DNA from: Actinostola sp. cb2023
Lineage: Eukaryota; Cnidaria; Anthozoa; Actiniaria; Actinostolidae
Length of the DNA stretch: 64,000 bases
Assembly (NCBI GenBank): GCA_033675265.1
Contig: JAUJYZ010000078.1
Span: 186,001 to 250,000, forward strand
Direction of reading: 5' to 3'
Part shown: positions 1 through 16,479 of the stretch, in pieces
Numbering within the stretch: the stretch's first letter is position 1
Layout of the letters: the number at the start of each line of letters is the position of its first letter
Made by a program: the position numbers and the translations under genes
Notes under the pieces: generated by a model
Told to the model about the DNA's origin: nothing
The model's input: only the letters and a program-made list of their open reading frames with translations
Database searches by the model: none

Positions 1-4105
<4,105 letters not shown>

Positions 4106-4780
4106 AGAGCTTGTCTAGATGCCGTCAGTACACACGTTAAGTTGCTGATTTTGTTTTGAGAGGAAGCATGAACAGTACTGACACGTTTGGACATATGTTT
4201 TACATGATAAGTTTGGCAGTTTTTTTTTTTATAGAACAGATAGATAAATAGATAGATAGATAGTTTATTAGACGTATTAATAATATTGCGCCGGGACGAA
4301 GTTGGACAAATAGGTTTAGTGCGTGTAAGTTCGTCTTCTGTAAAGACGAGAAGAAGAACAACAACAACAACTTTATTACCTTCAAATGACAACAAAATTA
4401 CAAACTAACTAATTAACTTATTTAGTATATTTTCTTTGCTGTTAAATGCGTACTAACCCCTCCCCCCTTGAATTTTGGGTTATGTATGGTCAGTTATGAA
4501 ATGTTAGACAAAGACACGATGTTGTAAAGACCCGTCAAACTGGTCAAATGCATGGAATTAAAATAATAGCAAGAACAAAAGTTGTAAAACGTTAATTTTT
4601 TGTCAGCGGTTGACCCGTGCCGTCTGATAATCAGGCTATTCTTTTGAAGGAATTCAATCAAATAAAAGTAGTAACGGCTTCAGTTCCAATGGCGTCGATG
4701 TATTAATTGTTACATTTGTAAAATATGTCTACAACTGCAAAAATGATTAACTTAGACAAAAGAAGAACTGATAACCGGTA
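4106..4780. other. 3' flank of STRA6-A, shared with copy B
   Basis: The sequence aligns with that after copy B to about 4750, including TGAATTTTGGGTTRTGTATG (4470 / 60850). AATAAA at 4661-4666 matches AATAAA at 61075-61080 and may be the polyadenylation signal. A GATA-type run sits at 4240-4262. Confidence 0.7.
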
Positions 4781-5012
4781 AAAGTTACTCAGAATAACTT
4801 ATAAAGCTAATCTGGCTGAGTAACTACTAGTATTAATTAAATATTATAGAGCAGGTTATTCAGAATAACTTGTAAGCTAATCTAACTGAGTAACTTCTGG
4901 TATTGATTAAATATTATAGAGCAGGTTACTCAGAATAACTTGTAAGCTAATCTAACTGAGTAACTTCTGGTATTGATTAAATATTATAGAGCAGGTTACT
5001 CAGATTAACAGT
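4781..5012. repeat. ~71-bp tandem repeat, about 3 copies
   Basis: Units start near GGTTACTCAGAATAACTTGT and end ATTATAGAGCA. Each contains both GTTACTCAG and CTGAGTAAC, so units are partly self-complementary. Confidence 0.9.
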
Positions 5013-6650
5013 ATACATATGAGGGGAAAACAAATACCCAAAATGATTAAAATGAGCTGAAATTCACTCCAGATGTGAAGAGTATATAGTAAAACACACT
5101 GTCTTTGTTTTAGTAAACTTTAATCAGAATTTTCAGAGAAATTGTGTTTTTAGGTTTTTCAATAAAACTGATTGGCAAAGCTGCCATGAGTAGAGCTTGG
5201 GCTACCTGTGGTTTTGAGCAGGGTATTTTTCTTCATTTTGAATGTCATGATAGTGCGCGCGCAGCTGTTGGTGGTGTGTTTTTTTAAAGTGCGCGCGCGG
5301 AGAATAACTGAAAAGGCGATCGAAAATGACAAAAATCAAGCCAAAAATGACAATTTATACACAATATGATGTAGCTATAGGTTAAATAAAAATTAGAAAT
5401 TAAAAGACGAGATACCACTTTTCTTTCTCACTGCCTTGTTTATTTCTCATGAAGCCGATAATATGTTTCCATTGGCGTCCGCGGTCTCTTGATCTTACTT
5501 GATTTATTCTCAATAAAACTGCTTAAAAACCACCGAGGCAGTGAAGTATCAACGTCGATATCAAATAGATGCAACATTTAGTGTCAAATATAGATCACGT
5601 GACCTGTCACGTGACTAAAAACTTCAAAGTTGGACCAATTAATCTATGTATTTTGAGGGGCGAAGTTTCAATTATTTTGTAATGAAGGAATGGTCAACGC
5701 TCTGTGTGCGTCCATGGAGTTATGGATACACGCGGGAGGCTGCTAAGCACGAGAGAAGCGTAAATAACTCTAGCTTCTTGAGTGCTTAGCAGCCGATCAA
5801 GTGCATCCATTTACATCGGGAAAGATTTGTCACAAGTAGTCAGCTAGAATTTCTCTGGCACGCCCCCACATTCTAGTACATACAAACATGGGCTCAAATT
5901 CAAGGTTTTTTGCAATTTTCCTCGTATAAATGCATATAACTAAAAAGTTAACGACGGATTTAGTTTTTTTGATCTTTCGTGGACCATATTATTTGGCTAT
6001 AATTGAAATTCGATGCAAAAAAGTACCGTATTTTTTTAGTTGAATGGGTCTACCTTACAAGAGAATTGGCGTGACATGACCTCAAACTGGCCTGTCAGCC
6101 CACATAAATAGCTTTTATTGAAACTACACAGGCCTAGTCACGAAATTAACTACGGATTAGCATAGCCCGCGCTTTTATGGACATTTTGATACCAAATACA
6201 TGTTAGTTCGTAAAATTTTCGCACCGTATTTCGGCCAGTTTTTATAGAGTCCCATACAGAGTATATACACAACAGCCTCGAAGCTCTTCCTAGTATTTAT
6301 ATCTATTGATCATTGTATTAGTTTGACTCGATGTAAACTCCTGGGCATTCAAAAATATGATGTGTCAGGCTTCTCTGGGAGTAGGCACGCAGCTCTAAGA
6401 ATATCGTTTCTGATTGGCTCGTTCAATTTTGAAGGAACAAAATATATTATTCACATTGTCCTCAATTTTAATCGTTTTAATTCATTTAATAATGCATTTT
6501 CAGGATTTCATTTTGCAGTTATAGACTAGATATAAACCTGTGCTGTGCATTAATCAGTAAGGACCATTAGCGAGCTGCCATTAGCAACTGGGTTTAGCAA
6601 CTGGGTTTAGCCAAGTGGCCATGATAGATATAATCATGTAGTGTTTTTTT
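5013..6650. other. Non-coding spacer
   Basis: No gene seen. Contains one arm end of the CACAGGTAGCCC family (GCTTGGGCTACCTGTGG at 5197-5213) without a clear partner, and a short foldback at 5700-5810 (GGATACACGCGG, GCTGCTAAGCAC). Confidence 0.6.
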
Positions 6651-6654
6651 TGGT

Positions 6655-6807
6655 TTGAGTCGTCCGGCCTCGGTCAGTCTGAGTGAGTTCTCCGTGGTTG
6701 AGTCGTCCGGCCTCGGTCAGTCTGAGTGAGTTCTCCGTGGTTGAGTCGTCCGGCCTCGGTCAGTCTGAGTGAGTTCTCCGTGCTGAGTCGTCCGGCCTCG
6801 GTCAGTC
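6655..6807. repeat. ~46-bp tandem repeat, 3-4 copies
   Basis: Unit GAGTCGTCCGGCCTCGGTCA plus GTCTGAGTGAGTTCTCCGTG. It runs directly into the 18-bp minisatellite and shares its CTCGGT and TCTGAGTG words, so the two arrays probably have a common origin. Confidence 0.9.
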
Positions 6808-7640
6808 TGAGTGTGGTCTGAGTGTTCCCGGTGTTCTGAGTGTCCTCGGTGGTCTGAGTGTCCTCGGTGGTCTGAGTGTCCTCGGTGGTCTGAGTGTCCT
6901 CGGTGGTCTGAGTATCCTCGGTGGTCTGAGTGTCCTCGGTGGTCTGAGTGTCCTCGGTGGTCTGAGTGTCCTCGGTGGTCTGAGTGTCCTCGGTGGTCTG
7001 AGTGTCCTCGGTGGTCTGAGTGTCCTCGGTGGTCTGAGTGTCCTCGGTGTTCTGAGTGTTCTCGGTGTTCTGAGTGCCCTCGGTGTTTAGAGTGTCCTCG
7101 GTGTTCTGAGTGCCCTCGGTGTTTAGAGTGTCCTCGGTGTTTAGAGTGTCCTCGGTGTTCTGAGTGTCCTCGGTGTTTAGAGTGTCCTCGGTGTTCTGAG
7201 TGCCCTCGGTGTTTAGAGTGTCCTCGGTGTTCAGAGTGTCCTCGGTGTTCTGAGTGTCCTCGGTGTTCTGAGTGTCCTCGGTGTTCTGAGTGTCTTCGGT
7301 GGTCTGAGTGTCCTCGGTGTTCTCGGTGTTCTGAGTGTCCTCGGTGTTCTGAGTGCCCTTGGTGTTCTGAGTGTCCTCGGTGTTCTGAGTGTCCTCGGTG
7401 TTCTGAGTGTTCTCGGTGTTCTGAGTGTCCTCGGTGTTCTGAGTGTCCTCAGTGTTCTGAGTGTCCTCGGTGTTCTGAGTGTCCTCGGTGTTCTGAGTGT
7501 CTTCGGTGGTCTGAGTGTCCTCGGTGTTCTCGGTGTTCTGAGTGTCCTCGGTGTTCTGAGTGCCCTTGGTGTTCTGAGTGTCCTCGGTGTTCTGAGTGTC
7601 CTCGGTGTTCTGAGTGTTCTCGGTGTTCTGAGTGTCCTCG
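6808..7640. repeat. 18-bp minisatellite, about 46 units
   Basis: Consensus TGAGTGTCCTCGGTGTTC with GG/TT, TA/CT and CC/TC variants. Because 18 is a multiple of 3 the array stays open as a 283-codon (W/C)SECPR frame. The variants form higher-order blocks: about 7295-7440 and 7495-7640 are near-identical. No sign of translation (no splice context or flanking domain). Confidence 0.95.
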
Positions 7641-8682
7641 GTGGTCTCGATCGGTATATTAGTGATATAAAAACAATACTAAGAAAACAATGTGCAAAAA
7701 GAACTAATAAAATAGAAACTAATTAAAATTAACTTTATTCTGAGAATAAAATTCCTTACGCTTATTGAGACCAAAAACCCTCCCTCTTATTGATAATAGA
7801 ATTGTTGTTATTGTGGATTTCGAGTGTACATATATAGATCATGCAATGACTGCATATGATTATGAATTTTTTTGGAGTTGATATACCCATGGAATCAGTA
7901 TTCCATTATTATAAATAGATTTGAAACTAGCTTTCGAAATTTTGTACATATGTTCATTTTGTATGCATGGTCCAAAAATTAAATAACATAGAGGTTATTA
8001 CACGGATAGTTATGTAGTATATATAGGGCTGGATATTTTTACGAGTCATGTCGTATTTTCACAATTACTTCCTCCTCTCCTAAGTGCCGCCTCTCCTCCT
8101 TTCAGCTGCTCCCCAATCTCCCCTCCCCTCTCCCCCTCGCCAAACCAGTAGTAGTACCTTATGCTATTGGTAACGATTGGCTATACTTACAGCCATTCAT
8201 GTATCAGTACATGTATACTAAGATGGAATATACAATAGTCGAATAGGCATATTGATATGTGAAGAAACTGGTTTATTAAATATTGAGTATTACATTTCTA
8301 TATTCTACAGTGAACATAAATGAAATATCACAAAATGAGAGGATATATTACATGTGAACATCTTCAGGCTTTATAGGAATTATCGCATCTAAACACACGT
8401 AAAAATACGATAATTTTACCTATTGGCCAATCGGTCAAAAGTCAAAAATCGGTCAAAAGTCAAAAGTTTATATAATAAACAGAATAATACATGGACGCTT
8501 GGAGTTTCTTGTGTTGAAACTATATATAAATATATAGATATCAATAGTTGAACTCTCTAAGATAAATTCCTTATCTCTGCACGCCCCTGCATGTATCAGT
8601 ATTCTCTATGTACACAATGGTAATCTCGCATATATTGTCTGATCATTAAAAAATATATATTATTAAAAGTAATTAAATCTAT
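7641..8682. other. Non-coding spacer, 3' of the P-loop/PHD gene
   Basis: AT-rich, no gene seen. A minus-strand AATAAA (TTTATT at 8272-8277) lies about 410 bp past the stop of the P-loop/PHD gene and is a candidate polyadenylation signal. A pyrimidine-rich patch (CTCCTCTCC...) is at 8070-8140. Confidence 0.5.
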
Positions 8683-11600
8683 TTAGTTGTCCAGTTTGTT
8701 GGAACTAGCTTCACTGCACTTGCCACAGTACCATGCTGTTTCCTTCAGAGGTGGTGTGTTCATTTTCAAGCAAATCCTATATATTGTTCAAAAAGGTTTA
8801 TATATTAGATTATAAAGTATACCGTACATCGTTAAAATACAATACATGTAATCAAAACGGGCACTGGTAGTCCAGAGTGCAATTTAGAAAAGCTTGATAA
8901 CTAATTAGTACTAAATAGCACTAATGAAACAATAGAAAACAATAGAAATAGCACTATTTAGTACTATTTAAAATTAGTACTATTTCACGCTTTTCTAAAT
9001 TGCACCCTAACAAAAATTACTTATCGCACATATATATGGTCAAAACCAAGATATATGTTGTTACAACAGGTTACATGATGATATCTATAATCTATTCACT
9101 TTGAAAAAGAAGTAATCAGTATACTTACATATGGAACCAGGTATTGCAGCTTTCACATTGCAACCAATGTAATTTTTTTTTGCCCTTTTTGTTTGGAGGA
9201 CTTGAACACTTGCATATAGTGCAGAGATCATCTGCTGCAGTCGTGGTTGTTTTAGCTATTTTCGCGGCCGCGGTATGTTTTGGGGGCTGAAGGTGCTGCC
9301 CTTAATAGAGGAAAATAACATACACATCATCAAAGAAGTTTGCGAAAATATTCAATAATGTAAATAAGCTACACTGTAAATACAGTAAGTGAACAACAGT
9401 TGGCTACCAAAGGTGATATATTGAAACCTTGCATTATAAGTTTCATTCCATAATATCACTGATCGAATCTGCTCAAGTACAATTCATGTTGATATGCTTA
9501 CTTTTGTCTTGTCTCTCCAGCACTCCAATCGTCCCTTCCGCAAATAGCTTTCTCTTTGATGGAACGTGTAATACGCATCCCTCTGTGAATCAATATAATG
9601 CGAAACATAATCCTGATCAAATATATCGTTGCATAAGTCACTTGCTAATCAGTTGTCAGCATGCAATATCTTGGAAAAGACCTTGTATATATACAAGTAT
9701 AAAAACATGCATCGGCTTTTTAAACTTTTACCTTGTTTATCCTGAAAGACGGATGGTGTAGTTCCCGATTGGACACCTTGTGTACTGGTACTCGGTTCGC
9801 CGGTCGCAAGTTTCAAACCTGCCAAAACACCCTATCATTCACAGCATTCATAGATACATTAAAAAAAAAAAATTAGAATAAACTGCTTGGAAAAGATCCC
9901 TTTTCCATTTCGTGGGAGCACGTGATCGCTTACATTCTTTTTTGCATTGATTGTATTTCACCAAACTGACCTTGGTAAATGAGTCTTTCTTTCCAGGGGA
10001 AAGAAGGTTATACCTCAGTTTTGACAGTGGAGAAAGTTCCTGTTATAGATGACATAAACGGAGTAAAGTCGATCATGCAGCCAGCTCATATTAGTATGGT
10101 CGAGGTATACCCGCCAATATAATAAATAAACTATACTGAAGCAGAAATGTTTAACTTACATCTATCACGCTGGGAGTGGGACTCTTGCTGTTCATTTCTT
10201 CACTGCTTGCCACAAAATCTAAATTGGAGTAATAATGATATTTTTTTATTATATATTGTTAATGTCATTGCATTAGTAGTATTAGTATTAATTATAATAC
10301 CAATAATTATTGATATTATAAGTAATTATTGTTATGAATTGTTCTGTTCACTTTTGAACGATATCTAAAAATTGGTATACCTTGACTTTGGAAGGCAATC
10401 AGATCTTCTATGTCCCTCAACTCTTCTTTCGTTACGAAATCAATACTACTTGCAGTGTCCGCAATGTTCTCTTTTGGAAGGGGTTTCTCTTCCCTAAGTC
10501 CACAGGCTTATAAACATAAAGGACATCAATATCATTAGATGCTAATAAAAAGAAATAACGATAAAGAATCTAGCAAAAGTATGGCTACTCTGTCATGTTG
10601 AAGATCACTCAGGGATTTCATACCATATAGTATTTCATGAATGACGTAGTCACCAAGAACATTTTGGGGGATTTTGAAGCCCTTCGATTTTCTGATTAGG
10701 CCTGGAGCCTTCTTGCGCACATCGATGATAGTGGCCTTCTCGTTCAAGGCGAAAACCATGGAAAAGGTCGGAGCCTTATTGGAATCGACCACTTCACCGA
10801 TGCTATCCTTTGTTTCCTAAGAAATACGATTTCAATCACTGATCACTACTTACATGAACTAAATAACGAACATTACTTTAGCTGCTATTTCATTAAGGTT
10901 TTAAAAAACTTTCTAGGATATAAAAACAATTGAAATTACCTTGTTACCGATACTGGTAAAACTGCAAATCTCTTGGTACGTAATTCCAATGGCAGGCACA
11001 AATGCTCCATTTACGGAAACATTGACGCACGGGTTTAACCAAGAAAGAGGCTAACATTCAAAGGTTCAAAAAATGAAAAAATAGTAAAATTATGCCATCA
11101 AGGAACATCAATATACAATTCAACATACAGCTTTTTTGGTACTAAGATTGAGCTGGATTTCTTTTTCCAGTCTTTCCCAAAATGTGGGGCCATCGTCGTT
11201 GTCGACCATACCAGATTTGACCATCGTTTCAATTGCTTGTTGAAGCTCTAAAGGCTTGCCAGCAACCTCATGAAACTGAAATCAATTTGTTAAAGCAGGT
11301 TTTACAACGCTCAGGTTCTATTCGTGCACAAAGGCCACTGAATAGTTACTGGGCTGAAAATTGTTGTAACTTACAACAGCATACGTGTAAATCAAACTGG
11401 CAACTCCCTTTTGCCATCTTGGTTGTTGCGCTGGGAGCGCTTTGCATAAAATGTCCCTGATTTTATCCGTTACCAGCTGACGGTTGCCTCTGAGCCATCT
11501 GGTGAAGAACGTCATTACCCATGCTACCAGAAATCCCTGTAACAAACAAAATGGCAATGTTGCAGCTTCACTGCTTTAGTTGGCAAAGTGTTAAACGTAA

Positions 11601-12704
11601 CAATGTATTACCTTATTTTTTCTTACAAGCTCTTTCATCTCGTTCTGAAGAACCCTTTCATTTTCCACCGTGAAAGTTACATCTCGTGTAAAATCGAAGC
11701 GCATGCTCCTTCCACGAATCCTAAACACAATATTCAACAATAACTCAATGATTTGAAACTGAGGTTATTTTTAATTATGGCATCCAAAGTAATAATTCAG
11801 GATGCATGGATGGATGAATGAATAGCTGGATGGATGGAATACTTATAGAAAGTAGGACATTGTGTAAGGCAAAACGGCATATCAACGTACATATATACCT
11901 TTCATTTTCTTGGTGATTGGTGCTCATTATCACACCACCAGAAGGTACATATAGGCCTGTCCTCAAAGAACCTTGCGGTAGACCACTCTGCACTTGCAAT
12001 AGAAATTCCGACAGCGCCGTAGTCATTATCGGATCATCGAGAAAACAAGTTAACGTTGTGCTGCTGAGAGCGGTCATCAACACTTTCCTGCAATGCAAAC
12101 CGAAACGGCCTATGACATTGACGTGAGGTGAACATACTGAAAATGACACTCAAACTACTTACAGAGAAACCCCACTGACTGTTTGGTCACCACCTGAACA
12201 GAATAGTGGGTGGGCATTCATGGAAATGCCTTGTCCCTTCGCTAACAGCCTCAGGCTAAGGGATTTCCCCACGTTTCTCTCTTTGGAGTATAATACCCCA
12301 ATAGAACTTTCGTCTTAATTGAAAATAAAGCAATCAATGAACGATAAAAGGAGCAATAAATTAATATAATTTGCACTCTAACAACCCAATAATGTGGCTG
12401 CATAACTATAAACAGTACCTGCGAAATCTTGTCCTGCAATTCTCATCATACCTCGTATGATATTTAGAAGTACAAATGCTGTAGAAAGTTTAAATGCACT
12501 CATGTTGCAACCAAAGTGGGTTGACAGATCTATGTACCTATTAGATTAATTAAATTGAAATTAAAAATCATGTTATTGATTTATTTTGAATATAATTAAT
12601 TATACTGGAGAGTTATTATCATCACCATATATATATTTATTATTATATTATTATTATATATATTATTATTATTATATTATATTTATTATTATTAGTATTA
12701 TATT

Positions 12705-12787
<83 letters not shown>

Positions 12788-13051
12788 CATCATATTACTA
12801 TCATTATTATTATTATCATTATCATCATTATTATTATTATTGCAATTGTTATCAATATCATTTTTATTTATATCATCTTCATTCTAATATTGTATTGCGT
12901 TACATGCTAATTAACTTTGGCATACCGACTTGAGATTATCCTCGTTAAGGAGGTGCTCGTCTAGTTCGGTACTAAACGAATATAAATCGGTTTCTTCGAC
13001 GAAATACTTATGATCTGTCGGGGACAGCAGCTCTCTCTGGTATATGTGAAG
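8683..13051 (-). CDS. P-loop NTPase-like protein with C-terminal PHD finger (N-terminus missing)
   Basis: Exons in transcript order: 13051-12930, 12537-12419, 12313-12163, 12087-11899, 11720-11612, 11536-11375, 11275-11129, 11050-10940, 10816-10624, 10506-10381, 10218-10160, 9818-9732, 9300-9129, 8776-8683 (stop 8685-8683); about 610 codons. The first join uses a non-canonical-looking donor, AA/GTCGGT; the 10160 to 9818 join is out of phase, so an exon is missing or misplaced there. A nucleotide-binding core follows the N-terminal segment: Walker A-like KERNVGKS (Lys where the first Gly is usual), Walker B-like LTCFLDDP, and a sensor-like GGVIMSTNH. The middle is helical and charged (VTDKIRDILCKALP, FWERLEKEIQL). 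The end is a textbook C4HC3 PHD finger: CTIC, CESC, WFH, C, then WYC and GKC, followed by 12 residues and stop. PHD fingers read histone tails. The core resembles helicase-primase-type ATPases or transposon-encoded P-loop proteins, but I do not recognise the family. Role unknown. Confidence 0.72.
8874..9008. mobile_element. Foldback MITE, arms GTGCAATTTAGAAAAG
   Basis: The arms are inverted repeats and the interior carries AGTACTAAATAGCACTA-type palindromic words. A related element surrounds 61437-61682. It lies in the last intron of the P-loop/PHD gene. Confidence 0.7.
9732..9818 (-). other. Linker exon of the P-loop/PHD gene, join uncertain
   Basis: Acceptor GGCAG, donor CAAG/GTAAAA, 87 nt. 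It reads a Ser/Thr/Gly-rich linker (ATGEPSTSTQG, VQSGTTPSVF) and leaves in the phase needed by the PHD exon at 9300. It is entered in a phase that the upstream exon (10218-10160) does not supply, so a further small exon is expected between 9819 and 10159. Confidence 0.5.
9998..10103 (+). other. Open, splice-bounded segment inside the P-loop/PHD gene (either strand)
   Basis: On the + strand this stretch follows a strong acceptor (CTTTCTTTCCAG, ending 9997), is open throughout, and ends at a good donor (GAG/GTATAC). It reads GKEGYTSVLTVEKVPVIDDI and onward to ISMVE. On the minus strand a Ser/Thr-rich frame (DFTPFMSSITGTFSTV) also ends at a good donor (GAG/GTATAA). The minus reading could belong to the missing linker of the surrounding gene; the plus reading would be an antisense exon. 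I cannot decide. Confidence 0.3.
12640..12800. repeat. (TTA)n microsatellite
   Basis: ATT/TTA trinucleotide run in the P-loop/PHD gene intron between exons at 12537 and 12930. Confidence 0.95.
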
Positions 13052-13696
13052 CTGTGATGAAAGAAGATAATAAATGCTGGTGACATAACATGGGTGAAAG
13101 CGGGCTAGTAGATAACCTACAGATGACCCATGTTTGGAGCTGCATGTTTGGGTATAGCTGTGCCGCTAAGGGTTTGAAAACCTGACCCTGTTTAGGACAA
13201 AAAAATCTAAAATACCTACCCTGTCTAGGACAACACCCTCTATTTTAAGACCCTGTTTAGGACAAAGGACAAAATACACACTGTCTTCTTCAGTACACAA
13301 TTTTATCGCGTTTTATGTTGATTGATGAGTGCTAAAGACCGAGGCAAATCTCGGATACATACATACATACATAAAGTTTATTTAGAAAACACGGTAAGAT
13401 CATCAGTATAAATACAATACAATGGTTATCTAAAATATTAAAAAATAAGCTACATCATATGTTACTAGTACTGTTTTACATGATTGCCGTGTGGGAATTA
13501 AATGATCATAAAATTCCGTTAATTTCTCTCTTGAATTGACCAAGCGAGCTGATTGACCTAATACTTTATGATATATATGGCTAAATACCGGATAAAACCA
13601 TATTTAACTACGACAATCGTGCATTACCATGCCCTGTTTAGGACAGACTCACATAAAATTATATACCCTGTCCAGGATGAATAAAAGAAGTTGTGG
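13052..13696. other. Upstream flank or intron of the P-loop/PHD gene
   Basis: No exon recognised, although the gene should continue here because the exon ending at 13051 has an acceptor rather than a start. A dispersed motif CCCTGTTTAGGACA recurs at about 13190, 13220, 13250, 13630 and 13670 and may mark a decayed repeat. Confidence 0.5.
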
Positions 13697-14713
13697 GCGA
13701 AATCTCGCAATCTGATTGGTTCTCAGCCATTGTCAATGGGAGGTTTTACGTGTGACGTAGTGGCCGTCAAGATCTACAAAATGTTCGAGCCTAACTTTCA
13801 AAGTCTGTTAGTTTTTCTTCAAGCAACTAGATGACATTTAAGGGTGATTTAGACGGCACGACTTTTGCCTACGTCTGTCGCCCACAACTTGCTCGCGCTT
13901 ACTTACGGCACGAATCGTTTCGTGTAAATCAGCCTACGACTAGTTGCTCACGACTGTCGCACACAACACGAAAAAAGTTGTAGGGATTTTGAATCATGTT
14001 TCAAAACCCTGCGACAGTCGTAGCCAAATAAGGTAAAAATATGGCGTAAAATGGCGTATCTTGAAACAATTTTGCCGAAGCGGGGTAGCGCGGGGAAGGT
14101 ATTTGACTTTAAAATGGCGGACAATATAAACAAAGCTCCGGTTTCCCGAAGAAAGTGAAACAAGAATGGTTAGAGGAAGACATCGAAAAACTTGTAACCT
14201 TGTGGAGCGAGGAGAAAGTGTTGTACCGATGCCCCCACAAAGATTATTTGAAGAGATGCTCGAGCGGCAAAATCCAAACCGAACAAGTTGTACACGATTT
14301 TGTAGCAGTGTCGTGAGCTAAAAGTTGTAGCTGTGTAAATGGTAAGTAAGTCATGTCGTAAGCAAGTTGTGTGCGGCAGACGTAGGCAAAAGTCGTGCCG
14401 TCTAAATCGGTCTTTATGGGAGGTTTTATGGAATCTTTTTCTGACGTCAAAATCTGTCGCGAGTGGCCGTCAAACCGTCATTTTACTTGCTCAAAACTTC
14501 AATTTTAGATCGGTGAAGTCTTAATATCTGTCAAATATACCAAATATAAGTTACTTATAAACAAACAAACAAATGTCATCTAGTTGCTTGAAGAAAAACT
14601 AACAGACTTTGAAAGTTAGGCTCGAACATTTTGTAGATCTTGACGGCCACTACGTCACACGTAAAACCTCCCATTGACAATGGCTGAGAACCAATCAGAT
14701 TGCGAGATTTCGC
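13697..14713. mobile_element. Foldback element interrupted by a nested MITE
   Basis: The outer arms start GCGAAATCTCGCAATCTGAT and run about 150 bp (to ATGACATTT at 13841; right arm 14571-14713) with high identity. The nested element at 13851-14413 has split it. Confidence 0.8.
13851..14413. mobile_element. PIF/Harbinger-type MITE, TSD TTA
   Basis: TIRs AGGGTGATTTAGACGGCACG and its inverted partner ending AAATCGGTCT, bordered by TTA on both sides. The TTA/TAA duplication is typical of PIF/Harbinger. No transposase frame. Confidence 0.7.
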
Positions 14714-14982
14714 TCTGTTATTGTAAAAAAACGATGGGGACACAGCTGAAGCGTTGACCATTTCTTTTATAACATAGTTACTGCAAATTCAAATAAAACA
14801 ATTTTATTTTCCAATTGATTTCAGAGCGCGCGCTATGCCGATGATGTGAGCGTGCGTCCATTGAGTTATGGATACACGCTCGCGCACGCTAATTAGCCAA
14901 TCAGAGCGCGCGTTATATCAATGCTATGTTATAAACTACGTTTTCTCACCGCCATGCAATCACGTATTGTCCACGCACTAAC

Positions 14983-15385
14983 CACAGGCAGCCCAACCAT
15001 TGCTTTTGAGGCTATTTCAAAAATGATAAATACATTTATATTCGCGCGTCTTTTTTGGATATGTTTCCTGTGGTAGAGCGCGCGCGCAATACGTTGGGTT
15101 CCCTGTACATAGAAATGCGTATGATGTTGGGCTCCCTGTGCACATCCCGCAAGAAGTGCCCGCAGCAATGTACATAGTGAAACAAGTGTTTCAATATACA
15201 CATATACTGCGGGACGCGCACAGGGATCCCAACATCATACATTTCTATGCACAGGGAACCCAACATAAATACGTATTGCGCACACGCGCGCTCTACCACA
15301 GCCCACAGGAAACCCATAAAAAGATGCAAATATCATTTTATTTAATTATTTAGTAGCCTCAAAAGCAATGGTTGGGCTACCTATG
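14983..15385. mobile_element. Foldback, TIR CACAGGCAGCCCAACC, 7-bp TSD CACTAAC
   Basis: Duplication at 14976-14982 and 15386-15392. The arms extend inward through CATTGCTTTTGAGG, with further inner inverted sequence around GGGTTCCCTGTRCATAGAAATG. Same terminal motif and same TSD length as 39656-40794 and 57706-58744. Confidence 0.85.
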
Positions 15386-15772
15386 CACTAACATGCTGAA
15401 AATCCCCCATAATTCGGTCGGTGGAACATGCACGGTGAAACTCGGCATTTTCAAGCGTTTACCACGGGAATCCCGCGTCAGATGAAAATTGGAAAAAATG
15501 TCCAATTAATTTGAAAAATTATTTATGTAAAGAATGTCCAGTCGTAACAGAAAGATGCAATATTGTTATTTTAATGCGCACTTGATCATTTTATGAAAAG
15601 TGCGCAGTAGAAATTTATTATTATTATTATTATTATTGCTGCGAGCCGCCGAGCCGCCAGGCGAGCAGCGAAACTAATCTTGACGGAGTTCCTGTGTCAT
15701 GTTTGGTCGTGTGGGATCTGGGCACTTATGTGGATGCAACGAGAATCTCGACTGCATTTCACGGGTTTGGAT

Positions 15773-16460
15773 CATTCTCGTACCCAGAGCCCGCTCGTCA
15801 TTTGGTTTGTCGCTGGCTCTGGGAATCACTGAAATTTTAGCGAATTTCATTGGCTGATGAAATCAACAATGACTGATCGTATTTGATTGGTTCATGAGAT
15901 CAACAAAGATTCAAACTTGCAAGGCGAACGAAAGGAATGACAGCGACGGTTGTATTTTCATACAATGGTATTCCGTTATTGAATTATAAAGCTATGGAAA
16001 TGAGAGTGACTGTGTAGACTGTGTAGACATAAATTGATCTGCATTCGTAAAGGGAGATCTAACAATACATAAATTATAAAAGTAAAGTAACGGCTACAGA
16101 CACAATCGATCGTACTCGCTTTGAGTATTCAAAGGAAACTCAAAGATTATATTAGAACATGTATTTATCGTCCAGCCTTTACCGCAACAGAGCCAGAGAA
16201 GAACCGGTGATGAACGTCGAAGGGATTTTAAACGGCTACACGAAGATAAATGTACAAACTTGTGTACTTGTTAGTTTGAATATTCAAACCAACGTAAATA
16301 CTACGTAACCAGTAGACTCTTCCACAGTACCCGCTCTCAGCGGTCTTTAGTATGAGCATGCGCTCTGACGACTTGGTCGTCAAAATTTGACGACCGAGCA
16401 ACAGGGTTTCCCAGAGCCAGCGACAAACCAAATGACGAGCGGGCTCTGGGTACGAGAATG
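15773..16460. mobile_element. Mutator-like TIR element, TSD GGGTTTGGAT
   Basis: About 53-bp TIRs start CATTCTCGTACCCAGAGCCC and include GTCATTTGGTTTGTCGCTGG. GGGTTTGGAT is duplicated immediately outside both ends (15763-15772, 16461-16470). Non-autonomous, 688 bp. Confidence 0.85.
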
Positions 16461-16479
16461 GGGTTTGGATGATTTTTGT

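Noticed and set aside
6811..7662. 283-codon (W/C)SECPR repeat protein
   Set aside because: The open frame follows from an 18-bp period; no signal peptide, flanking domain or splice context. Treated as a minisatellite.
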